Assembly (NCBI GenBank): GCA_023426145.1
Contig: JAFABG010000025.1
Coordinates: 62,001 to 126,000, forward strand
Length of the DNA stretch: 64,000 nt
Direction: 5' to 3'
Source: Bacteroidota bacterium
Lineage (GTDB): Bacteria; Bacteroidota; Bacteroidia; Bacteroidales; Bacteroidaceae
Below are positions 26,598 through 35,986 of this stretch, one piece after another. The stretch's first letter is position 1, and each line of letters begins with the position of its first letter. A program made the translations under genes and the position numbers. Under the pieces are notes generated by a model. It saw only the letters and a list, made by a program, of their open reading frames with translations. It made no database searches and was not told where the DNA came from.

Positions 26598-27704
26598 TTA
26601 TGGACGAGCAGTAACTGTGCCTGATGGCTTAGGCAAAGGGGTATTGATTGGCTGTGGAGTGCCTAAAAGGGGCATCCCATTTGCGTCCCAACTGATTTTT
26701 TGTAATCTTGGATTGCGACGTTCTGGATCGCCTGTTATAGCATTTGGGACACTTCTGGCCTGATATAAGATATACCATTCTGTACCGTCAGGCGAAGGAA
26801 GAAAGGAGATACTACCAGGTCCGTACACATTATTCTTGCGATCTTGCTGGAAGACAGGTACAGTACTTTTCTTCCAAGATTTTGGATCTAATAAGTCGCT
26901 ATCAGCATCAGCTGTCAACATCCCAATGCAATAATAGGGTGACCAACATCCGCTTGCCGAATAATAAACTATGACTGTCTTGTCATCTTTCGAATGAAAG
27001 TATTGGGGACTTTCATTCACATAAATGGGATAAGCGGTTCGGCTACCATCGGGATTCACCCATTGACGCTCCCACTCATACTCAGGCTGTGAAATCTTAA
27101 CTCTAGGTGAAGCTAACGTCCAAGGATCTTTCATCAGAGCGATATATATACATTGCGTTTCGCTATCGATCCTGCGGTAGGGCCAGCCAGACCATAGAAG
27201 ATAATACTGACCTTTGTGTTCAAACACAGAAGGATGGATGCCCCAATTCCATTCTTTATTTGTGACTATTGCCCCTTTCATCTTAAATTCACCTTGCATG
27301 GGGTCCGAAGATTCATTTTCAATCACATACAACTGATGATTATCCGTGTTTCCATCGTCAGCAGCAAAATAGATGTACCATTTCCCATCGATGTGCCGAA
27401 TTTCAGGATTCCAAAGGTTGCAACAATACGAAGGGTCTTGTGGCACCCAAACCTCTTTGCATACAGCATGCTTCATATCGGTTATATCGGGAGTTGTCCA
27501 TAAAGTGATTCGTCCTTCGGTTTCATGGGTATAATAATAAATTCCATTATAATAAATTGCATTCGGATTAGGACCTACGGTAAATAAGGGATTAACATAA
27601 GTACTTTTCTCTGCATCTGCACTTTCATTCTGTTTAGTCTGCTTAGAGCTACATGATAGGTTTATCAAGAGTATAAGAAACGATAAGCATAGATTGATTT
27701 TCAT
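26598..27704 (-). CDS. GH43-like lipoprotein with altered catalytic residues (paralogue of 5774-6862)
   Basis: 368 aa, lipobox LINLSC with Cys18. The fold is the same as in the protein at 5774-6862 (WNPEIRHIDGKWYIYFAADD, SETQCIYIALMKDPW, VNPDGSRTAYPIYVNESPQY). The canonical ADPW Asp is replaced by Asn46 (GPNPNA), and the canonical IDGT Asp by His157 (GIHPSV). The general acid position Glu231 (VNESPQ) is kept. The gene begins 15 bases after the HTCS regulator stop, so it is probably co-transcribed with it, which is a tight link between sensor and this protein. It is followed by palindrome array 2. Enzymatic activity should not be assumed. Confidence 0.88.
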   Translation of the reverse strand: MKINLCLSFLILLINLSCSSKQTKQNESADAEKSTYVNPLFTVGPNPNAIYYNGIYYYTHETEGRITLWTTPDITDMKHAVCKEVWVPQDPSYCCNLWNPEIRHIDGKWYIYFAADDGNTDNHQLYVIENESSDPMQGEFKMKGAIVTNKEWNWGIHPSVFEHKGQYYLLWSGWPYRRIDSETQCIYIALMKDPWTLASPRVKISQPEYEWERQWVNPDGSRTAYPIYVNESPQYFHSKDDKTVIVYYSASGCWSPYYCIGMLTADADSDLLDPKSWKKSTVPVFQQDRKNNVYGPGSISFLPSPDGTEWYILYQARSVPNAITGDPERRNPRLQKISWDANGMPLLGTPQPINTPLPKPSGTVTARP

Positions 27705-27719
27705 AGTTTCACGTTTTTT

Positions 27720-30700
27720 TTAGATAGAGGACTGTCCCACATAATCTTTAGGAAGAACACCATATTGAGTTTTAAAACACTTAGCAAAATAGGAGGAAGA
27801 AGTGAACCCTACTTGGGCGGCAACTTCTGAAATCCGTGTGCCACTCTGAATTAATTCGGCAGCCCTCACCATACGAAGCGTCTTTAAATAGTCATTAGGA
27901 GACATGCTGGATAAGGCTTTTATTTTTCTATAAAAATTAGAACGGCTCATATTCATCTGCTCCGCTAAAATATCGATGGAGAAGTTCTCGTCAGCCAATT
28001 GCTCTCCAATTACCTCATGGATTTTTGCTATAAACTCACAATCTCTTTGCGACATGGAAAAGTCGCTCGATATTTTTTGCATCATGTTTCCAGACAAGTT
28101 AGTCATCAACTTATGGAAAGCCAATCTCATCTTCAACAGATTATCGATCTGCATATGAAGTTGTTTGATAGAGAATGGCTTCTCGATATACACGTCTGCT
28201 CCACACTCAAAGCCTTCAACTTTTGATTCCAAAGTAGTTTTTGCTGTCAGCAGAATTACCGGAACATGAGAATAATCGAGTTCTGTTTTAACCTTACGAC
28301 AAAGCTCCAACCCATTCATTTGTGGCATCATCACATCACTCACAATAACATCAACGCTTTCCTTATTGAGCTGTTCTAAAGCTTCACAACCATTGGTTGC
28401 TCGCAACACTCGATACCAAACGGATAAAGATTCGCGCGTTAGGTTGAGCAACTCAACATTATCTTCAACCAATAACACCGTAAACTTTTTGCCCGAAGAC
28501 GTCAACAACGTTTCCTGAGAATTTGGTTCCTCTCCTGAGCCCAAATCTACGACTTCTGGAGTCTGTTGCATTTTCCATTCATTCAAAGGTAAGGATAGAA
28601 TAAAAGAAGAACCTTGAGGAGTATTATTTTGAAGGAGTAACTTGCCCTGATGAGCTTCTGCCAAGGATTTAGCATAAGCCAACCCAATGCCTGTTCCACT
28701 TGCTACCGCAACCTGATCGTCTGGCAACTGGTAGAACGCTTCAAAGACCTTTTCCTTCTGATCGTCAGGCACACCAGGCCCGTCATCGCAAACGCAAATC
28801 TGATAACCGGAATCCTTTACTAGTAGTTGGAGATCTATTCTTTTATGGGCATACTTAATGGCATTTCCCATTAAATTAACAAGTATCTTAGTCACTTTTT
28901 CCCGATCTACCACCGCCGTTAAATCACATTTAGGCAGAGTCAACACAAGCTCAATTCCTTTTAATTCGGCTGGACTGGTAAATTGGCTGTAAACATCGTG
29001 TGCAAGCTCTTTGATATCACAATTTGACACATTCAATTGCAGTGCTCCATTCTCCATTTTCTGGAAATCAAGCAACTGATTGGTTATTCCTAAAAGATAG
29101 TCTACATTCTTATCTATGACCGATAGATATCGACCTTCTTGGCCATCATGTTCTTTTTCGAGAAGCTTCTCCAGTGGCAAACGAATTAAACTAAGCGGTG
29201 TACGAATCTCATGAACGAGATTAATAAAGAAACCTATTTTGGATTTATACACCTCTTGCTCCTTAGCGATCTGATATTTCTCCATCCTCAGCTTATACTT
29301 ACGCTTAACACGCTGATTCCATTGCCAAGCGATCAGCACGATGCAACCCAACAAAAGAAGAACATATATGAAGTAAGCAAAATTACTAAGCCACCAAGGA
29401 GGAGTAATCACAATTCGCAAAATAGTCGTTTTATTATTCCAATGGTGATCATTGTTTGCCCCACGCACCTCAAAATTATATTCCCCCGGAGGTAAATTTG
29501 TATAGGAAGCGGTATTGTTTTCGGTATTTATGATCCAATCTTTATCTACTCCTTGCAAGATATAAGAATACCGATTCTTTAAAGGATCTTCATAACTAAG
29601 TGCTATGAAACGAATTGTAAAACTATTATTTTCATAAGATAGAGTTACTTTATCGGCCATATAAACCGGTTCTTCAATCTGCAGTAAATCTCGAACTTTC
29701 GTGGCACTGTTTTGATTAGGGAACCGTATATCTGTTATATATACAGGAGGCACATAAGCATTATCAATAAAGCTTTCCGGTTGAAACACATTAAACCCAT
29801 TAATTCCACCAAAATAAAGTTTCCCTTCTGAAGATTTCAATGAGGAACGGGGCATGAATTGATTACCCTGCAACCCATCGTTAATAGTAAACTGGCGGAA
29901 ATGAGCTTTTGAAAACGGATTGATTTTAAATATACCCGCATTGCTAGATATCCAGAAATCGCCAGTTTGATCTTGTTGTATCGAATAAATCACTTTATTG
30001 GGTAATGGAGATTCAAATTCTGTGAACACTTCTTTCTTTGGATCAAAAGAACATAGTCCTCCGCCGTTCGTACCAAACCACATGGTTCCTTTCATATCTT
30101 CAAATAGAGTCATAATGGAATTGCTTGTGATAGTAGTTGAATCTTCTCGTTCATGCTGAAAATGTTTCCAATGCCCATTGACTGTATTATAGGAGAAAAC
30201 GCCACTATTGGATGTAGCGATCCAGAGGTTATTGTACATATCCTCATGTATATCAGAAATTGATATCATAGATCCGATAGAGGCTGTTATCATAAAATTA
30301 TCGGCAGTAGGATTATACCGACAAAAGCCCCAGCTTGTTCCAACAAAGATATCTCCTTTACGGTCTTTGTAGATGCATAGCACATCATTACTACTTATGG
30401 TATTAGGTATTTCTCGGGAATGCGTATAAGATTTCACAGCTCCTGTACGTAAATTGACTAGGCGTATTCCTTCTGCATAAGTGCCAATCCATAAATTATC
30501 CCCATCTAGTAGCAACGAACGGATGTCTAACTTTTGCTGGGTAAGTCCCTTCAAAAGGTAAGGGGAGAGTTCACGAGTAGTAACATCAAAAAAGTATAAT
30601 CCATTCTGCGTGCCAATCAAGATGTTGCCATCCTTATTTTCACAAAATGGGCCTACCACATCGCCTGCATTGCGTACACCGGAAAAATAAGCAGTTGAAT

Positions 30701-31712
30701 AGTAATCGAAGCGTTTGGTTTGCTTTGACATATAATTAATTCCCCCCAGATTAGTGAACACCCAGAGAGCTCCCTCTGCATCCCACATCATTCCATTTAC
30801 TGTTTGGTCACTCAAGCTTCTGGGATCAGCCGGATTATCAGCACGTTGAAACGTTTGGAGTTGCTTGTCATACAAATAGACTCCATTATCTGTCCCAATC
30901 AAGAGTTCACGATCTGTATATCTCAAGACACATCTCACCGCTCCAAAATTAGACGAAGAAGCCGCCACTTTTTCTATCACTCCTTTTGCCTTGTTCAAAT
31001 GCCCCAATAAATTATTTCCAGCCCCAAGCCAAACCTCTCCGTCAATGTCTTGAACACAATTAATTTTATAGTTATCTCGGGAAGATTCTGTCGACGTAAC
31101 TTTATAGGTTTGGAGAAAACGACCGTTTTCATCGAAACATAATAAGCCTTCTTGCAACGAAGAGGCATAGATCTTTTTATCGCTAGTCTGACAAACATCC
31201 CAGACAAAAGAGGTTTGAACACTATTCTGAGTTAAGCGCTCAGTTTGTGGATTGTAGATAAAAAGCCCTTGTCCTAAAGTTGCAATCCAGAGCAACCCAT
31301 TTTCGGTCTTTATTATCTTTTTTATTTCACTACTGATGTAAACTCCATACTGAGTTGTTTTATTGAAATAAGAGAAACTGTCAGCAGCCCGATTATAAAT
31401 ATAGAGTCCTGAGTTTGTACCTACCCAGATATTCTGATCGACTTCCAATAAAGCTTCAATAAAATTGTTCTCCAAAGACTTTTTATCATTTAACGCATTT
31501 CGATAGACTTTATTTCCTCGACCATCATAGCAATTTAATCCGTCGCTAGTGCCCAACCAAATAAAGCCATAACGATCTTGAATACCACACCAAACCGTAT
31601 TGTGGGATAATCCGTCCTCCACTTGATACTTCTTAAAAGAAAAAGAAGGAAAAGCAGATAAAGGCTCGTGCCAAAGGATCAATAGTATTATTAGGATTTT
31701 AGTTAACTTCAT
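27720..31712 (-). CDS. hybrid two-component system (HTCS) regulator
   Basis: 1330 aa membrane protein joining sensor kinase and transcription factor. The signal peptide is at 1-20. A periplasmic double propeller of Reg_prop repeats spans about 25-670 (GLSHNTVWCGIQDRYGFIWL, repeated LWIGT- and MWFGT-type motifs). A Y_Y_Y domain lies at about 690-765, then a membrane segment at about 772-795. HisKA has the phosphorylated His834 (HEIRTPLSLI), and HATPase_c follows (DDGPGVPD, GTGIGLAYAK). A receiver domain carries Asp1126 (IVSDVMMPQMNG), and an AraC-type DNA-binding domain occupies about 1235-1325 (IDILAEQMNMSRSNFYRKIK). It most likely senses an oligosaccharide and activates the downstream locus. 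It begins 25 bases after the EnvC-like gene stop. Confidence 0.96.
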   Translation of the reverse strand: MKLTKILIILLILWHEPLSAFPSFSFKKYQVEDGLSHNTVWCGIQDRYGFIWLGTSDGLNCYDGRGNKVYRNALNDKKSLENNFIEALLEVDQNIWVGTNSGLYIYNRAADSFSYFNKTTQYGVYISSEIKKIIKTENGLLWIATLGQGLFIYNPQTERLTQNSVQTSFVWDVCQTSDKKIYASSLQEGLLCFDENGRFLQTYKVTSTESSRDNYKINCVQDIDGEVWLGAGNNLLGHLNKAKGVIEKVAASSSNFGAVRCVLRYTDRELLIGTDNGVYLYDKQLQTFQRADNPADPRSLSDQTVNGMMWDAEGALWVFTNLGGINYMSKQTKRFDYYSTAYFSGVRNAGDVVGPFCENKDGNILIGTQNGLYFFDVTTRELSPYLLKGLTQQKLDIRSLLLDGDNLWIGTYAEGIRLVNLRTGAVKSYTHSREIPNTISSNDVLCIYKDRKGDIFVGTSWGFCRYNPTADNFMITASIGSMISISDIHEDMYNNLWIATSNSGVFSYNTVNGHWKHFQHEREDSTTITSNSIMTLFEDMKGTMWFGTNGGGLCSFDPKKEVFTEFESPLPNKVIYSIQQDQTGDFWISSNAGIFKINPFSKAHFRQFTINDGLQGNQFMPRSSLKSSEGKLYFGGINGFNVFQPESFIDNAYVPPVYITDIRFPNQNSATKVRDLLQIEEPVYMADKVTLSYENNSFTIRFIALSYEDPLKNRYSYILQGVDKDWIINTENNTASYTNLPPGEYNFEVRGANNDHHWNNKTTILRIVITPPWWLSNFAYFIYVLLLLGCIVLIAWQWNQRVKRKYKLRMEKYQIAKEQEVYKSKIGFFINLVHEIRTPLSLIRLPLEKLLEKEHDGQEGRYLSVIDKNVDYLLGITNQLLDFQKMENGALQLNVSNCDIKELAHDVYSQFTSPAELKGIELVLTLPKCDLTAVVDREKVTKILVNLMGNAIKYAHKRIDLQLLVKDSGYQICVCDDGPGVPDDQKEKVFEAFYQLPDDQVAVASGTGIGLAYAKSLAEAHQGKLLLQNNTPQGSSFILSLPLNEWKMQQTPEVVDLGSGEEPNSQETLLTSSGKKFTVLLVEDNVELLNLTRESLSVWYRVLRATNGCEALEQLNKESVDVIVSDVMMPQMNGLELCRKVKTELDYSHVPVILLTAKTTLESKVEGFECGADVYIEKPFSIKQLHMQIDNLLKMRLAFHKLMTNLSGNMMQKISSDFSMSQRDCEFIAKIHEVIGEQLADENFSIDILAEQMNMSRSNFYRKIKALSSMSPNDYLKTLRMVRAAELIQSGTRISEVAAQVGFTSSSYFAKCFKTQYGVLPKDYVGQSSI

Positions 31713-31737
31713 ATTGTACGTGTTTTTCTTGTTTAGG

Positions 31738-33042
31738 TCATTGATTTAGCCAAGGCTCGGGGTTTAACTTTTCTTTTTCCCTTCGCAACTGAAAATGTAG
31801 CACCGTTCGCCCGCCATCAGTTCCATCGGAGAATACTTGCCCGAGGCTCTGCTTCGTCTTCACCTGATCACCTCTTTTCACTGAGGCCGAAGACAGATTA
31901 CAGTAAACAGAAATATAGTCTCCATGCCGGACAAGTACATTAAACAATCCATTCAACTGAAAAACAGCTGCAACGTTGCCATCAAAGATCGCTCTGGCAT
32001 AAGCTCCTGGCTTTCCTTGAATATCTATTCCTTTATTATCTAACTTAACATTTCGAAGCCCTTCTACCGCATATTGTCCATATCGGCTGGTAATAATATA
32101 GGCTCCAGAGATAGGCATAGGAAGTCTGCCTCGATTTGCAGCAAAGTTCCCCGATAATTCACGATCTTCTTTACTCATAGAGTAACTCTCTACAGGCTTG
32201 GTTTTCTTCTTTCGAGATCCTCCGCTATTTTTTGTATCGTTCTTATCACTCTCTTTCGTCTTGGACGAAGCTTCACGCCTAGCTTCCTCTTCGGCTCGTT
32301 TACGGGCGCGTTCAATCTCCTCAGCAATCAAACGGTCGATCCGAGCATTTAATTGATTCGTTTCACGTCTCTTCTTATTAATTTCGTTTTGCAGTCCTTT
32401 TTGCTTCTTCTGCAAACTGCTAATTAAGGTGCGCTTCTCTTGCTCTTGAACTTCTAATTTTTCTTTCTCGCCTTCACGTTCTTTCAGCAGTGCCGCTTGA
32501 ACTCTTCTCACCTGTTCTCTTTCGGCCTTCTTCTTCCGGATCTGCTCTTGCTTCTTTAGAATCTCTTCACCTTGTAAACGTTGATAGGTTGCATACTCCC
32601 TCACGTAGCGAAGTCGACGATAAGTTTGCCCTAAATTCTTAGCGGAGAAAATGAACATTAACTTCTCTTCGATAGACTTATTTTTATATAAATATTGAAC
32701 CGAAGCCTCATACTTCTTTTTCTTATCCTTCAGCTCCTTAGTCAGCCGATTCAGTTGACGATTTAAAAGGGTTAACTCCCTATCAATAGCAGCGACATCA
32801 TTGTTAATAGCCAAGATATATCGCTTGCGTTCCTCTATTTGTCCGGTTAGCACTGCCAAATTATTTAGCTGGCTCCCTACATTTTGTTTAGTATCCTTCA
32901 AAAGAGTCTCCGTTTCTGCAATCTGCTTTTGGAGCGTACCGCGTTTTACTTCCAACTCACGAATCAATTTATTCGACTGAGCTAAAAGTGGTATTGCTAG
33001 CCAAAGGCTACTTATCAAGAGAACCAAACACCGTTTTATCAT
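31738..33042 (-). CDS. EnvC-like murein hydrolase activator (degenerate M23 domain)
   Basis: 434 aa. It has a signal peptide at 1-21 and a long coiled coil at about 22-255 rich in Glu, Lys, Arg and Gln. A LytM/M23 domain is at about 305-430 (ITSRYGQYAVEGLRNVKLDN, SVYCNLSSASVKRGDQVKTK). In active M23 peptidases the motifs are HxxxD and HxH; here the first is NKGIDI and the second is VLHFQL, so zinc ligands are missing. This fits EnvC-type proteins, which activate amidases instead of cutting murein. The start overlaps the stop of the DUF4292 gene by four bases. Confidence 0.9.
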   Translation of the reverse strand: MIKRCLVLLISSLWLAIPLLAQSNKLIRELEVKRGTLQKQIAETETLLKDTKQNVGSQLNNLAVLTGQIEERKRYILAINNDVAAIDRELTLLNRQLNRLTKELKDKKKKYEASVQYLYKNKSIEEKLMFIFSAKNLGQTYRRLRYVREYATYQRLQGEEILKKQEQIRKKKAEREQVRRVQAALLKEREGEKEKLEVQEQEKRTLISSLQKKQKGLQNEINKKRRETNQLNARIDRLIAEEIERARKRAEEEARREASSKTKESDKNDTKNSGGSRKKKTKPVESYSMSKEDRELSGNFAANRGRLPMPISGAYIITSRYGQYAVEGLRNVKLDNKGIDIQGKPGAYARAIFDGNVAAVFQLNGLFNVLVRHGDYISVYCNLSSASVKRGDQVKTKQSLGQVFSDGTDGGRTVLHFQLRREKEKLNPEPWLNQ

Positions 33043-33614
33043 AATAGAGCAATCAACATCTTCATCAATTCGTCCAAGGAAACCTGACGATATCTTGAAC
33101 TAATTTCCGTAGGGGTTATAGATAATTCTTTTGTCGAAAAATCATACAATTGTATCTTTGCATTCTCCAGTTTAGGAATTCCAAAATCTTGTCCGGATAG
33201 TTCCGTTTTGCCACCGGGCAGAGAAGCTTCTGTAAGCAGTTTCTCCAAACGAGAGAACTCTACATTTTTAGAAAGTAAAGCTTTCAGTTCTTGTTTTGTT
33301 GCACGAACGAATCTTTTATTCATTCTGTCTACCAACAATACATCGGATGGAGTTACCTCAATACGAGCTATTTCAGAACGAATAATAGGCATCAGTAAAG
33401 AGATCTGGACGCGCTCGCGGCTTTTCATTTTTAGGGTACCTCCTACTGTCATACTCCCCTCCTTAGCCGGAATAGTCAACTGAAGTTTAGAAGCTAAATA
33501 AGTCGGAGCTACTGACGCCGGAATTTCTGACTCCGAAGTCGTTACTAGATGTTTAGAGCTCTTACACCCAGTCAGTACAACGATCAATAACAATAAATAG
33601 ACAATCCTTTTCAT
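33039..33614 (-). CDS. DUF4292 lipoprotein (LolA/LolB-like fold)
   Basis: 191 aa. The signal MKRIVYLLLLIVVLTGCKSS is a lipobox with Cys17. The body matches DUF4292 (LQLTIPAKEGSMTVGGTLKM, RVQISLLMPIIRSEIARIEV, VLLVDRMNKRFVRATKQEL), a half-barrel fold seen in lipoprotein carriers. It overlaps its two neighbours by four bases each (TPR gene before, EnvC-like gene after), so the three are translationally coupled. A role in outer-membrane lipoprotein handling is inferred from fold only. Confidence 0.85.
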   Translation of the reverse strand: MKRIVYLLLLIVVLTGCKSSKHLVTTSESEIPASVAPTYLASKLQLTIPAKEGSMTVGGTLKMKSRERVQISLLMPIIRSEIARIEVTPSDVLLVDRMNKRFVRATKQELKALLSKNVEFSRLEKLLTEASLPGGKTELSGQDFGIPKLENAKIQLYDFSTKELSITPTEISSRYRQVSLDELMKMLIALL

Positions 33615-35362
33615 TCTGAAATATATTTTTTCTTCTCTATTTTCTGTTTCAATGTTTTAGAGCTACTCCCCATATCGAGCGCTTTCTGCCAAAACTTTAA
33701 AGCGCCATCCACATCACCTGACATATAATAAATATCTCCGCAATGCTCTACAATCACATCACTCTTCGCTCCGTCACCTTTCATCGCGTTATCGATGTAA
33801 ATGCGCGCCTCAGCATAATTGCCCTTTTCAAAAAGAATCCAAGCATAAGTATCTAGGTATGTAGCATTATTCGGTTCCGCTTTTACTGTCTTATAGCTCA
33901 TTTCTTCAGCCTTATCCAAATCGCGACGCTCAACCGACAAATAATAGGCATAATTGTTCAGAGCTCCAATATTTAAGGGGTTATAAACCAGAGCAGAATC
34001 GTAAGCAGCATAAGCCTCATCCATCTGTTTCCGAGTGTGATACATATCTCCGAGAATCGAGTAAAAGTCCGAAACGACTTCTTTTTTGCTATCAGCATTT
34101 ATATGCTCCAAAGCTCTAGTGCAAACACTAATCACACTATCTGTCTGATCGCCCTGATTATAGGCAATAGCCAAGTAATAATAAAACTCAAGTGCATCAG
34201 GTGTAGCCTCAATACCGGGTTCACAAACCTTAATAATTTGTTTATAGTCTTCCTTCTTTACGGCAGAGCTAACGAGCATTAAACGTGCTGCCTTATTGGT
34301 TGGATCTAATTCTACCACCTGTTCCAGTACAGGTATAGAGGCTGCTTCCATATTCTTCGACAATAAATATTGTGCATAAAGCATCGGAATTTGAGGATCG
34401 TCAACATCCTGCTTCATGATTCGGTCAAATAAGGAAATAATTTCGGTGCTGTCTTTACCTGCCTGTTCGTTCTCCACAATCATCTGCCGCATCACGGTGA
34501 TTTTTGTGTCGGATGTCACACGCTGATTCAATAGTAGTGTGTCTAGTTGCTGTTGATAAAGTTCCTCTTGCCCCAACTCTTTATAGTAAGAAGCCATAGA
34601 AAAAATAGCCATTGGATTATCGGGTTCAACACTCAGCACTTTTTGATAGAGATCATAAGCTTCCTGCTTTTTCCCATTCTGAAGATATACATCACCCAAA
34701 ATCACTTGGTAACGCATATCCATAGGATATTCACGCACTAGGCTTTCAATCTCTTGAATCGCTTTTTTATCATCTTTCATTTGGAGATAAATACGAAATT
34801 TCTCCATGGACAGTTGCTCGTTCTTGCCCATCTGCTTTTCGAGCCTATTCAAAGTAACGATAACCTGATCGTACTTCTCCTGTCTATTATAAAGGTCGAG
34901 TAAACTTAATAAAGGTTCCTGTTTCGCTGGAAAGCGGGTTACCATTTGTTCTAGCAAATCGATCGCTTTATCGAGCTCATTTTGTTGCTGATAAAGAGCG
35001 ACTAAACCTTGGCTATACCAATAATTGTCAGGTGCATTCTCTACAGCCTTTTCCAAAGCTTGCTGTCCCTGAGGAACCTGACGAAGAAACATGTAATACT
35101 GAGAAATCTCATAAAGGGCTGAAGCAGCATTCGGATTAATGTCCAAACAATGCTGTAATAATCCGAACGCGGATGTATAATCTTTCTTCTCTTTCAAACG
35201 AAGAGCTTCTAGAAAGAAGTAATCATACTTTCTTTGTTGTTCGGAACTAAGGGTGGGCTGAGCCAATGTTACAGTCGGTTCTTTTCTAGTTGTTCGAGCA
35301 GTTCCGCAAGAGACCAGTACAAATAGAACGAGTAAAAGCCAAATTATATTTTTTATTTTCAT
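33611..35362 (-). CDS. TPR-repeat lipoprotein
   Basis: 583 aa from the ATG at 35362 (MKIKNIIWLLLVLFVLVSCG, lipid Cys19). The open frame reaches 35407, but the added residues spoil the signal peptide. Tetratricopeptide repeats fill about 45-575, for example SALYEISQYYMFLRQVPQGQ, PMAIFSMASYYKELGQEEL and IGALNNYAYYLSVERRDLDK. These form a scaffold for protein contacts at the outer membrane. It is second in the dut-TPR-DUF4292-EnvC group, and its stop overlaps the DUF4292 start by four bases. Specific partner unknown. Confidence 0.9.
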   Translation of the reverse strand: MKIKNIIWLLLVLFVLVSCGTARTTRKEPTVTLAQPTLSSEQQRKYDYFFLEALRLKEKKDYTSAFGLLQHCLDINPNAASALYEISQYYMFLRQVPQGQQALEKAVENAPDNYWYSQGLVALYQQQNELDKAIDLLEQMVTRFPAKQEPLLSLLDLYNRQEKYDQVIVTLNRLEKQMGKNEQLSMEKFRIYLQMKDDKKAIQEIESLVREYPMDMRYQVILGDVYLQNGKKQEAYDLYQKVLSVEPDNPMAIFSMASYYKELGQEELYQQQLDTLLLNQRVTSDTKITVMRQMIVENEQAGKDSTEIISLFDRIMKQDVDDPQIPMLYAQYLLSKNMEAASIPVLEQVVELDPTNKAARLMLVSSAVKKEDYKQIIKVCEPGIEATPDALEFYYYLAIAYNQGDQTDSVISVCTRALEHINADSKKEVVSDFYSILGDMYHTRKQMDEAYAAYDSALVYNPLNIGALNNYAYYLSVERRDLDKAEEMSYKTVKAEPNNATYLDTYAWILFEKGNYAEARIYIDNAMKGDGAKSDVIVEHCGDIYYMSGDVDGALKFWQKALDMGSSSKTLKQKIEKKKYISE

Positions 35363-35427
35363 TTCTCTTTCCTGGTTTAATGATCCATACACATGAAAGC
35401 TATTCAATCATTGAGGTAAATAAAGCC

Positions 35428-35862
35428 TTATTCCCGACCAGTGTGTCCAAAGCCTCCGCCGCCACGTTCAGTTTCGTCGAGCAGTTCTACTTCTTCCCAC
35501 ACAGCCTGTTCGTGTTTAGCTATGACCATCTGAGCTATTCGTTCTCCATCTTGAATGACAAAAGGTTCTGATGACAGGTTGACAAGGATAATGCAGATCT
35601 CACCACGATAATCAGCATCAATCGTTCCCGGAGAGTTAAGCACTGTAATCCCCTTCTTGATGGCCAATCCACTACGAGGGCGAACCTGAGCTTCAAATCC
35701 TTTGGGCAAAGCAATATATAAGCCTGTTGGAACTAAGCAACGCTCCAAGGGAGATAATGTAATCGATTCTGGAAGATTAGCCCGAATATCCATTCCTGCA
35801 GATAACTCTGTTGCATAAGCCGGAAGAGCGTGCTTTGATTTATTGATAACTTGAATGTTCAT
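35428..35862 (-). CDS. dut: dUTP diphosphatase
   Basis: Hydrolyses dUTP to dUMP and diphosphate, keeping uracil out of DNA. 144 aa from the ATG at 35862 (MNIQVINKSKHALPAYATEL), the normal size of the trimeric enzyme. All five motifs are visible: AGMDIRANL, RSGLAIKKG, GTIDADYRGEI, GERIAQMVI and RGGGGFGHTG. The longer frame to 35898 has no family support. First gene of the minus-strand group with the TPR gene 65 bases on. Confidence 0.97.
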   Translation of the reverse strand: MNIQVINKSKHALPAYATELSAGMDIRANLPESITLSPLERCLVPTGLYIALPKGFEAQVRPRSGLAIKKGITVLNSPGTIDADYRGEICIILVNLSSEPFVIQDGERIAQMVIAKHEQAVWEEVELLDETERGGGGFGHTGRE

Positions 35863-35918
35863 ATATACCTGTTTACTATTTAACGGGCGAAAATACACAT
35901 TTTGAACTGAAAATTAGT

Positions 35919-35926
35919 TAAGTTTG
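35919..35926 (+). promoter_or_regulatory. possible -7 promoter element of dgt
   Basis: TAAGTTTG fits TAnnTTTG. TTTG at 35901-35904 lies only 14 bases upstream instead of 19, so the -33 element is doubtful. The box overlaps the first codon of the longest open frame (35924), which supports the later start at 35987. Confidence 0.35.
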
Positions 35927-35986
35927 CAGTTAAATAATGTGGTAGCTATCAATTTGGAAACAGCTAACAGCGAAATAGAAAATAAA

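Noticed and set aside
5774..27704. Inversion by recombination between the two GH43-like paralogues
   Set aside because: They are in opposite orientation, but their DNA has diverged too far for long identical tracts, and no sign of a swapped junction was seen.
29211..29495. Plus-strand open frame inside the HTCS gene
   Set aside because: The whole region codes for the membrane segment and kinase start of the HTCS protein on the minus strand.
35924..35986. Longer N-terminus of dgt
   Set aside because: The added residues have no family likeness and the first codon lies inside a probable -7 box.
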